Positions 12,801 to 21,700 of a DNA stretch of 28,021 nucleotides are shown in pieces. The stretch is taken from the NCBI GenBank assembly GCA_036940085.1, contig JALLBK010000271.1:1-28021 (forward strand), given 5' to 3'. The stretch is from Discostella pseudostelligera. Lineage: Eukaryota; Bacillariophyta; Thalassiosirophyceae; Thalassiosirales; Thalassiosiraceae. The position numbers and the translations under genes are program-made. The notes beneath the pieces are model-generated. The model saw only the letters and a program-made list of their open reading frames with translations, ran no database searches and was not told the DNA's origin. How positions within the stretch are numbered: position 1 is the stretch's first letter; each line of letters begins with the position of its first letter.

Positions 12801-15800
12801 TAATGTCAAAGTTGAATATTGTCGGGTTCCAAGTCTCATCATCGTTGATCGTCATGCCGCGCATGTAGTCCAAGCATTGAAATCGTAATGCCGTCAATTG
12901 AGGATCGTAGATGGGAAGATTCGCCGCCAAGCTTTCAAACGATCCAGACTCGAAGCCAAACGGACGGGTCGGGCCCTCATTCAATCCAGAGTAATGCAGT
13001 GAGAACGGTGACGGATCATCGATGCACTTCACACGCGCGATGGCATCGGCGACACAGGCTCCACAGGCAAACGCTGTGGTGCGGATCCCGACTAATCCAC
13101 GAGATTGTTGCACGCTCGACGTCGCGGCGCTGTAGATACGGCACATACGTCGAATGAGGAAGAGTAAATTCGTCTGAGTCTCCCTCCTCATGGGACTTCG
13201 ACGCCAGAAGCAAATTGATGCATCGAGGTGGGGCATGGGTAGGGTCACTGTGAGTGCATGCTGAGCGGCGCTAGCCACGAAGGCGGGAGCATTCTTGACA
13301 AGACGACGCTGTTGCAGCAACAGGCTGCAAGCGTGGCAGATGCGCAATAGGGAGGAGGCCGCCGTGTGGTAATCGGTTGCGACCTCGGGCATGCCCTCAT
13401 CCGTGAGCACTGCCGGGATGAGGATGGGATCCGGTCGGGGATCGCCCTAAATAATAATATGATTTGGGGCAGAGAGTTCGGAAAGCGGGGAGCGAGCATC
13501 GTGAATACAACTTACTGAACAGCACAATATAAGAATACGAACCACAAATAATAAAACGCACCATGAGAGCCTTGACCACCTCCTCATAATTATCTCTCCT
13601 CAGCCGTCCAAAGAATGGATGCGATGCACTCCCCTCTCCCACACGCAAATTCTTGAGCAATCCCTTCTCGAAGGGATCTCCTCCCGGTCCGGAAGGGATC
13701 ATGGCCGAATGTTGATCCAACGGTCTTGAGCTGGCGATGCTCAATTTGGCCGTAAGTTTATCAAGCAAGTCCCATGTCGAGCTCAATGCTCCTCCGACCA
13801 TGTTGGCATCGACTCCACTATCGGCATGATCCACCATTGCACTACTACTGCTACTCGACGACGAAGAATTGGAGTGGAGCGTACTCGCAAAATTCGCCAA
13901 GTTCCGTGCCGCCAACTGCAATATCCTCGTATCCTCCGGATCCATGCTCGACGGCCTTGCGTCCTCAATGCCACGATACGCAATCTCCACCGCCGCATTC
14001 CGTACCAACAAACTGGAATACTCCACACTCGGTGCTTCCAACTCGGGAATGTAAGTCAATCCCAACAATGCCAATTGATAATATTGCTGTGCCGCTCGCT
14101 TCGTAGGAGGGGGATACATGTAATCCAAAGTATTATTCACCACAGCCGAATTTGAATGCAAGGGACGACTATTCAACGCGGTCAATAATTTCGCATACAG
14201 GAATTCCGCACCATTCCGTTTCGAGGGGTAAACTTGCATACGAAACAATAATACCCAAAAGGTCGAATCGGTCACCCGTTCATGTGGAATATCATAGACC
14301 GTAAGACACAATTGCTTCGTCTGTCGTCCAGTGGTCGGGTCAAAATTCGATTTATGATATTCCAATCCTTCCGGCCCCGTATTCAATACGCTAAAGGTGT
14401 ACGACGCGCCACGATTCCTCAATACATATAAACACAAATGTGCCGAATCGGGTGTTTGCCACCCCCCGGGGAGTACCAATTGTTGATTGATTTGTAAATT
14501 CCCAATCACATTGACCAAGGTGTTGATAAAGGTGAGGAATAATCCATCGAGTGCCTTGCCGCTAGCACCGGCCGAGTGGGGTAGCATGGACATGAGGACG
14601 ATGCATGCCTCGAGGGCGATTTGATTGGGACGGAGGTAGTCCAATGCGTTCTTTCGAGAAGAGGCGGAAGAGGAGGATGCACCTTTGCCCCCCTTGGTAG
14701 AAGAAGAGGAGGAATACATGTTCCGTTCACTCTCTTGGACGAGATGACATTGAAAGCTCAATGCCTTGGCCAATTGTTCATACATTGGTGCAGCACTAAA
14801 TCCTTGGGTTGGTGATGCCGTCGTAGTTGCTGTCGCGGTAGTAGTCGATGCCGTCATGGACGAAGAAGGATCCCCACTCCCCTCTCCACCAGCAGCACCC
14901 ATGATGGAATTCCCCAATCCAGCCAAGCTTCCCATAATTCCCCCTCCTCCCGCTCCACCTCCTCCCGCTCCGTCACCAGTATCCAACCGCCAACGTTCGA
15001 CATAGACGTCCAACCCCAGTAATGCACGAAAGGGTGCACATCGTTCAATAGGGTAAAACTTTCGATGTGGCTCTGGTTTGCCTGCACCAGCGACAAATTC
15101 GTATGGATTGAAAGAGCGGACATCGCCCACTCGTGCGGCAACACTGTTGGCCCATCCCCCTTCCCGTCCTCCTCCAACACCTCCTACTCCGGCAGCGGTG
15201 GAAGCCGAAGAGTGAGAGGTGGGCAGCAATCCAACCATGGAGGAGGCGAAGCGTGCACCACTATTGCCCAATCCTACTCCCACAGGAGCAGGTTGAGAGG
15301 GTGCAGATTGCATTCTTGGTGATTTGATGGATGATGAGACCCCATTGTCGGAAGTGGTAGCAGTTGTCATATTTGCCGTAGTACTGGTAGATGCAGTAGT
15401 ACTGTTAGTAGTGGCAGTGGCCCTGGGAGAAATGACCGAAGTTGCCACCGACGATGCAGATACTACTGCTCCCGAAGTCGGTGACGACGACGAGGGTGAC
15501 TTAGCAGTAGTAGAGGATGAGGTAGGCTGTGCCGAGGAAGTTGGAGTAGAAGCTGTCGATGCTGCCGAAGAAGCTGAAGCTGAAGCTGAAGCTGATGCTG
15601 CTGCAGATGGAGTTGTGGCAGAGGGAGTTCCCTTGGCAGCAGCATTGCGGGGAGTAATGTTGTTCCCACCCCCACCACCACCACCACCACCGGCAGATCT
15701 TGGAGTAGTAGTAGCTACAACATATTCTCCCCCTATTGCCATTCCTGCCATTGCTGTGGTAGCTGCTGCTGCTGCTGCCACTCCTCCTGTAGTTTCCGTT

Positions 15801-16825
15801 GCTGTAGCCGCTGCTCCGGTGGCTGTTGAAAAGGAAGACAATGGCGTCGATGATGCTGCTGCTGCTGCAGTGGATGATGACATCATCCTCATTCCCCTTG
15901 GAGTGGAGGATGTAGTAGTGGAAGCTACTACTCCCCCTCCTCCTCCTCCTCCTCCTCCTCCTACGGAAGCAAGGAATAATAATTGCTTGTCGGGCGAAGA
16001 GCTGTTGCTACTAGCATTGATAATGCTAGTGACCCCCCCGCCCAATGGAGTCGAAGAAACAACACTGCCACCTAGTACACTGCCACCAATGATGTTCCCC
16101 ATTCGAGTGCCAGAAGATTCTCCTCCTCCTCCTTCCCCACCACTACCACCACCCATTCCCCCTCCTCCCATGCCACCGCCGCCAATGCTGCTACTACCAC
16201 CACCACTTGCGCTGGTGGGCAATAATGGCAAATTGGCAAATGGATCTTCGGTACCGGTTTGAAATCCCGATTTCATTAGTGGCTGTTGTATCTGCTGCTG
16301 TTGTATCTGCTGAAGAGGTTGCTGCTGCTGTTGTATCTGCTGAAGTTGATGTTGATGTTGTTGATGTTGTGGGAAGCCAGTAAATGATGATGCCATCATC
16401 ATTGGCTGTTGTTGTTGTTGTTGTTGCTGCTGCGATGCCATCATCATTGACTGTTGCTGTCCCTGTAGCTGTTGCTGTGGCATCATCCTACCCATTCTCG
16501 CCGCCCCCTGCTGCTGCTGCTGACCCTGCTGCTGGGAGGAGGAGGATGGCGGTGTAGGAATGACATAGCTGGGGGGGAACCATCCACTGACATTTCCAAA
16601 AGTGCCCCACCACCAACTCCCCGTTTGAGTGGCATTGGCATAAATGATGGCGCCGGCCGGGAAGGTAAGCTGCGATTGCGACGGTGTGCCAGAGTAGGCA
16701 TGTTTGGCGGTGTAGCATTGCAGCTGGTGCAGTGATGGCGGCTGCTCGCCACTGACAGAGCCGCCAGAGCTGTTGTTGGAGTTGCCAGCAGGGTTGGATG
16801 ATCCAGTAGGAGTAGTAGGGGGCAT
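895..16825 (-). CDS. Giant SH3 / DUF3638-DUF3645-type ATPase / EF-hand / Vps62-like protein, 20 exons
   Basis: Exons, 5' to 3': 16825-13562, 13446-12625, 12502-12168, 12051-9216, 9135-8990, 8921-8880, 8785-8506, 8431-8141, 8052-7332, 7243-6748, 6668-6605, 6525-5983, 5899-5879, 5802-5000, 4919-4780, 4689-4298, 4206-3764, 3680-3093, 3013-2980, 2901-895. They sum to 14,268 nt (4,755 residues plus TAA). All 19 introns are GT-AG (mostly GTAAGT, GTGAGT or GTGCGT donors) and every junction keeps frame. ATG 16825 follows an in-frame TGA. Core motifs match the large fungal/oomycete/diatom DUF3638-DUF3645 proteins: QMIMGAGKTTVV, VTQVVPHALLDFSRG, DEVDLLLHPLKSELNWPIG, GFSGTPSDLLP, SFYDQIHTTGMDI, AFRMRGIGQGQ. 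The role is unknown; I infer a cytosolic, Ca2+-responsive NTP-driven machine. Homologues in fungi are often auto-named ubiquitinyl hydrolase, but I see no protease triad. Intron placement used family conservation, so individual small exons carry some uncertainty. Confidence 0.85.
945..1245 (-). other. Vps62/VPS13-like C-terminal domain
   Basis: The segment beginning FYAWEPVPPSDDFVALGCIG, then TKTDKPPDVRMMRCVCKHWC, SIWNDSGSGG and SIWVLNSL, follows the WxPxxPxxFxALG...PPxxxxRCV...IWxDxGSGxxxxxxxW pattern that I associate with Vps62-related and VPS13 C-terminal repeats. Assigned from pattern memory only. A membrane or lipid-transfer association would be inference. Confidence 0.55.
1702..2391 (-). 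other. EF-hand region of the giant protein
   Basis: Two canonical loops are visible: DQNRDGMLTGGE (residues about 4440-4451) and DKDKDGFINLEE (about 4476-4487), with acidic residues at positions 1, 3, 5 and 12 or conservative equivalents. An earlier loop, DPNGTVSFDE (about 4258-4267), is shortened or degenerate. This predicts Ca2+ binding near the C-terminus. Confidence 0.85.
3764..6668 (-). other. P-loop ATPase core (DUF3638/DUF3645-like, SF2-helicase-like motifs)
   Basis: Exons 11-17 contain, in order: Walker A GAGKTT (residues about 3084-3089, bases 6652-6635), a Walker B-like LLLDEVD (DEVD about 3243-3246), GFSGT (about 3626-3630) in the motif III position, HTTGMDI (about 3761-3767) resembling motif V, and AFRMRGIGQGQ (about 3792-3802) resembling an arginine-finger motif VI. 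The order and spacing are those of a two-lobed SF2-type motor. Lys, Asp/Glu and Arg positions are all present, so it is predicted to be active. The substrate is unknown. Confidence 0.75.
5879..5899 (-). other. 21-nt in-frame micro-exon (exon 13)
   Basis: It encodes DAQWHIL between exon 12 (ending GTGLRW) and exon 14 (starting DAIFYASTKK). It is preceded by CCACAG and followed by GTAAGC. It keeps phase 0 on both sides, and the join GLRW-DAQWHIL-DAIFY fits the continuous conserved segment seen in this family. Skipping it would keep frame but delete seven residues next to the ATPase core. Confidence 0.75.
15130..16555 (-). other. Low-complexity Gln/Gly/Ser/Ala/Thr-rich linker
   Basis: About 470 residues follow the SH3 domain. 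A Gln-rich stretch with Met/His comes first, then long Gly runs (from GGA/GGT repeats), then Ser/Thr/Ala-rich sequence. It is likely disordered. The plus strand of this region also stays open for 312 codons because of triplet repeats; that is a by-product and not a gene. Length is probably polymorphic between strains. Confidence 0.85.
16556..16714 (-). other. SH3 domain of the giant protein (residues about 38-90)
   Basis: Residues 38-90 carry the SH3 pattern: an AKHAYSG segment in the ALYDY position, a QLTFPAGAII strand, the SWWWGTFGNVSGWFPPSYV region with the WW pair, and the GWFPPSYV end that lines the Pro-binding groove. This suggests binding to Pro-rich partners. The protein's own PLPPPPSKD segment near residue 4510 is one possible intramolecular ligand; that is inference. 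Confidence 0.75.
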
Positions 16826-17385
16826 CCTGATATTTCAAATAATGATACTCGAATCGCCGCTCTACTTCTACCTGCCGCTACCGCTACCAATGAATGAATG
16901 AGAATGAATGAATGATAGCCTATTGCCTACGATATTGCCTATTGCTGCCGATGGCTCATTCTCATTCGTCGGCTCTTTCTTTGCTGCGGCGGCGTCGTCA
17001 CACAGCATATGCATGGCATGCGCGGCGTCACAACATCTATCATGGCCGTTGGGGTGCGTGCGGCTCCGCGGTGTGCGCGAAGATGGTCATTCGTTGCCTT
17101 GTGACATTGTGACAATCTAGAGTACGAATTATTGACAAAGTTCCAATATCTACTCTAGAGAGTTTAGATAAGATACTTAGTGAAATCCCTCCCACACAAA
17201 CCGATCCAAAAACTCTAGTTTAGACATGAGATATCTACCATATTTCACGAGCTGGTCGAAAGTGACATTCTGGAGAATGTCGCAATATATCGCATTGTCC
17301 CATTCGGGGACGTCGATAGATAGGAACTGGTAGTAATGCTACATATTGACTCCAACGTGCATACTGCGAACAGAGAGAATTAGTA
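16826..17385. promoter_or_regulatory. Divergent intergenic region upstream of the giant gene
   Basis: No convincing gene. It holds an imperfect AATG/AATGA repeat (about 16889-16915), a perfect 8-bp inverted repeat GACATTCT-GG-AGAATGTC (17264-17281), and a CTAGAGT/ACTCTAG inverted pair (17117-17123 and 17152-17158). It should contain the 5' UTR and promoter of the minus-strand giant gene. No clear TATA box was identified. Confidence 0.5.
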
Positions 17386-17442
17386 TTTCGGCGGGAAGAT
17401 CGTTGATTTGGCGGGAAGATACTGCGAATTTGGCGGGAAGAT
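17386..17442 (+). promoter_or_regulatory. Cluster of three E2F-like sites
   Basis: Three copies of TTT(C)GGCGGGAAGAT occur at 17386-17400 (one extra base), 17407-17420 and 17429-17442. They match the E2F/DP consensus TTTSSCGC/TTTGGCGGGAA used in plants, animals and algae. Successive cores are 20 and 22 bp apart, about two helical turns, so proteins bound there would sit on the same DNA face. They lie 561 bp upstream of the giant gene ATG and about 1.3 kb upstream of the protease ATG. They suggest G1/S-linked control of one or both. Confidence 0.55.
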
Positions 17443-18029
17443 GGAGAGAGCGTCTGTCGATCGTCCCTCGTCTCATCGCCGCCATCCACACACCACTCGC
17501 ACTCACCACATCCATCATCTCTCGACAGCACCACTCACCTTCCTACACCGCACTGCCGCCGTCGCCACCATCGTCGCCGCTTCACCACTCTCATGCCGTG
17601 ACGGCAGGCAATGACGAGGACGAAATTGAGAGTAGTAGGAGCAGCAGCAGCAGCAGCAGTGGATATAGTGAGGGAGGTCAGTGAAGAAGATCAATAAGTA
17701 GGTGTGTGATTTTAATATATGGGGGTTCATTCCATGTGTTTTTGAAAAAATCATCCGATACTGTAACTGTAACCGGTGTCGAAAGAAGATGGTGACGGCG
17801 GCGGCGCCCACCGTCCATATTACTACCCCATCATTTATTCGTTTGCCATCACACCTGCCGATGCCGTTGTCGATTGTGCCGAAGCTCCCCTCATTTCAAA
17901 AGATGTTTTTGCCCATATGTAGGAATAGATATTGTCTGCTTACTTGCTAGAGTAGAGTAGTAGTTGGAAAGCCAACCCTCGCTCGTATTTGGAACGTCAT
18001 TTTTTCCATTTGGGTTTATTGATTCATTC

Positions 18030-18045
18030 CACACACACACACACA
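18030..18045 (+). repeat. CA dinucleotide repeat
   Basis: Eight CA units, followed by a CT-rich tract from about 18061. An ordinary microsatellite. Confidence 0.9.
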
Positions 18046-18575
18046 TCATTCACTTTTTCGCACTCTCTCTATCTCTCTCATCTCTTGCCTCTCTCTATCT
18101 TCATCATGCATTCATCATTTTTCTTCAAAATCAATAATTTAGTACATTGCACAAAACCCGTAGAAGGAAAAGGGCAGTTATTTAGCTAATGTACAATAGG
18201 CGAGAGATTGATTTTAGAGAGATTCATCGATTGATTCGGTAAATTATTGAAGATTGGACTCCAAATATTATATTGGACAAACAGACATTTGAATAGGAGG
18301 GTGACAAAACTACAACATATTCCCACCATCAACACACCACAGATAACATCAACATCAGCATCAGCGAGACAAAACATCATTCATCAACATCAACCAAATA
18401 TCAATAGCAATAGCAATAAGCAACCGCTGCTATTTATTTGCCTGCTACTATCTCTCCCTCTACCGAAGACCTACCGACAACACTGACGACTCTCTAGTAC
18501 CGACGACTACACAACTACTCTAGATAGTCTGCACCACCGACGCAATATAAACTACGAAAACGACGACGATTATAT

Positions 18576-18598
18576 ACTACTACTACTACTACTACTAC
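18576..18598 (+). repeat. ACT trinucleotide repeat
   Basis: Seven and two-thirds uninterrupted ACT units inside a wider CGAC/ACT-rich low-complexity stretch just upstream of the protease gene. Confidence 0.9.
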
Positions 18599-18749
18599 CG
18601 ACCACCGACAACAACTAACAACGACAACTGACTACCCACCGACAATAATTGACAACGACTACAAATACCATTGGTACTACTGCCACCGTTCAACAATAAC
18701 TGCGTCTCCATTATAGTACCTACTTATTTGATAAAAATCATCGAAAATA

Positions 18750-21700
18750 ATGCGCACTCGACGATCTGCCAATACTACCGACAATGAGAAGATGGAGCAA
18801 TCGCAGCGTCATCGGCAGCCTAAGAAGGAGGAACAGCAGCATCATCATCAACAAGAGGAGGACCAGCAGCGGAAGGAGGACACGGAGCAGCAGCATTATC
18901 ATCAAGAGCAGCATAAGGAGGAAGAAGAGGAATCCAAGATGCAACCTATTACTACTACAGCTACAACTACCAACAACGAGCCATTTGATTTACTTGACGC
19001 AATATTTACAAACTCGGACATTATGATGGATGAAGCTGGGGAAGATTATCTCATCAACCAAAGCAACAAGAACACAATCGAAGACATGATGGCCGATAGT
19101 CGGTTTCCCATCTCGGCCTATTCTGCTAAGAGTGAAGATGTTGATGTTCAATGGAGAAGTGGTCATAATGAGAGCAATAATGATGATGAAAGGGGAAGTA
19201 ACGACAATGAGGATGCAAGTGGTAGTAGTATTGCTGTTGGTGGAAGGAGTAGTAGGAGTAGTTGTAGTAGTAGTAGTGGAAGTAGTACCACCTTGATGCA
19301 GGGTATGATGCTAGGAGAAGATGATTTGGTACGTTTGATGATTTTTGTACTTTTTGTTTTGGCACCGATGAAATGCACGACGAAAGAGACTTGCAAACAA
19401 GGAGAGGGATGAAGAGAATGAAGAATAGGGGGTAGTAGTAACAGGAGCTTGCAATGAGGATGTCAGAGTGTGTGGATGACCATTACCGGGAGAGAGTCAC
19501 TGAGGTTCATTGTGTTTTCGAAACTTTTGGTTCATTTTCCTCCTCACCTTCCCTTTTTGCTACCCCCTATCTTCATCCATCCGATCTCTCTCACCTCTCC
19601 AAATGATGTATATCCAGTTTCCAACGCTGGACAATGTGGATAATGATTGTTGCATGCGCGATGATTCTGCCATTATAAATAATTCCAATACTGCTGCTAG
19701 CATGATCGAAGTGGATGACAGGGCAATACTACCAGGGAGGAGCGATCGCGGGAAGGGAGTCAAATTCGCTCCCATTATTCATTCGGGGGAGGAGGACGAG
19801 AAGAAAGGTGGAAGTACTAGCGACAGAAGAATTGTTGACGACGATGACAACAACGTAAATGATGATACGCCGCCCATAATACTCTTGCCACCATCAATGT
19901 CGTCGACGTATGACAATACCCACTTTGATACAGTGACCGAGGACTTGGACTATGGCACCAAACAATCTCTGAAATCATTGGAGGGTGACCATAGTGACTA
20001 TAACAAAACAAACCTGTCCAGTACTAGCACAACAGCGATGACGACGATGACGACGACTACCACAGCCACAATCAAGCGCAAACGTCCCACCGGCCTTGGG
20101 AATTTAGGCAACACATGCTTTATGAACTCCACACTCCAATGCCTAGCACATACACCTCCATTACGTCGATACTTTCTGAGTGGTATGTATGAACGTGATT
20201 TAAATGTGGACAATCCCCTAGGCACTGGCGGTGAATTGGCACGTGAATTTGCCTCGTTGATGCGGGAAATGTGGTTGGAGATGGTGACAATTTCCACTAA
20301 TACTGTGGATGAGGAGAACAAGACTAGGAATCATCCGGCTAGCAATGGCATATGCGCGTCATCACGAATGTACTCCTCCGGCAATGGAGGGAGTTATCCC
20401 AGTACGACAACTTCCCATTTGTCCAATGGCGTTATTGGTGGAGGCGCATCATCGATTACTCCTGCGGTAACTTATCCCCGCTCCTTCAAAACAACACTGG
20501 GGAAACATGCACCTCAATTCGTCGGTTATGATCAACATGACTCGCAAGAATTGGCCATTTATCTCTTGGACGCCCTACACGAGGACACCAATCGTGTGCG
20601 TAAGAAGCCCTACGTGGAAAATCCCGAGCAATCCACTTCCGAGACTGACGAATATGCCGCCAACAAGGCGTGGGATGTCCATTTGCAACGAGAGGATTCG
20701 TTCATTGTGCACAATTTTATGGGTCAGGTTAAGAGCCGATTGCAGTGTCCGAACAATGATAATACTACCAATCTTGCCGCATCCGAAGAGGTGGTGGAGG
20801 AGAAGGAGAAAGAGGCGTATTGTGGACGGGTTAGTACCACATTCGATCCCTACATGTATCTGAGCGTTCCTATACCGGGCAGTACGGACAGGGTTATGAA
20901 GGTGGTGTTTGTTCCGCGGTCGTCGTCGACCTCAACTACTGACAATTCCTCATCACGTCCAGTAGTATCCGCCGAATTCACCATCAAATTGTGCAAGAAT
21001 TCGAATTTGAGATCGCTGCGTCGTGAAGTTGTAAAGTCGGCACGAGAGTGTTATGGTTACAGGGAAGACGAATTGGAAGAGGATGATGTGCAAATGGTGG
21101 ATATCTTCAACAACAAGGTAAGACATCTCGCGGAATCAATGCTTGCTCCAATGCCCCGATAACCTGAAATTCTAATTACGTCGTTGTTTGGCATGAAATA
21201 CGGCATCTCTTTCCTACCAAACACCAAATTCGTTTAGATATGGAGCTATTACGATGATCTGGATCATGCCATCGACGGGATCAAGGACAGTGATATGACT
21301 TATGCATATCAATTGTTCCCATTGAAAAAAGTGAAGGAGGACGTTGCAAAGTACCGTCGCATGATCGAGGGTTGTTCCACCAATGATGAAGAAGTTCCGA
21401 GCACCTCAACACCTTTACTTGATGCCACAACCAAGGCCGAGCTTGATAACGAATGGGAGAGCAAGTTACTGAAATTCGTCGCCAAGCCGACAGCCATGTG
21501 TCATATGCTCAATGAAAAGAAGAGCAACCACAAGGAGCGTCTGGATTTTTATGGGAGCCTACTGAAGTTTATTCAGAAGTGCAAACATTGCCCCGATGCT
21601 GCGATCGAAACGAATGCGGCGAATAGTGGATCCATCGATAATGATGCCATCATGGCATCACCCTCAGTCTCTTCTCCCATCCCCGCGAAGCGATTATCCT

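Larger units (their letters stand above)
17443..18749. other. Intergenic region or 5' UTR of the protease gene, simple repeats
   Basis: No gene is supported. The frame ending at 17684 finishes with an acidic/Ser-rich stretch (NDEDEIESS, then poly-Ser, YSEGGQ) that could be an unrecognised exon, and an ATG at 17441 opens a 57-codon frame; neither has family support. The rest holds AGC repeats near 17640, a CA repeat (18030-18045), a CT-rich tract (about 18061-18100), CAT/CAA-rich sequence (about 18340-18410) and an ACT repeat (18576-18598). Part of it may be long 5' UTR of the plus-strand protease gene. Confidence 0.4.

Noticed and set aside
15324..16262. 312-codon open frame on the plus strand, rich in Val/Ala/Asp/Pro
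   Set aside because: It is the reverse complement of the Gly/Ser/Ala/Thr repeat tract of the giant gene's first exon. Triplet repeats keep all frames open, and no domain or start context supports it.
13562..16825. First exon as a stand-alone Sec24-like or SH3 adaptor gene
   Set aside because: The Gln/Pro/Gly-rich N-terminus first recalled Sec24, but there is no zinc finger or trunk motif, and the exon ends without a stop at a GTGCGT donor that joins in phase to the following exons.
17702..17950. 82-codon plus-strand frame starting with GTG
   Set aside because: No ATG start near its beginning, no domain, and it lies in AT/CG-mixed intergenic DNA. Treated as chance.
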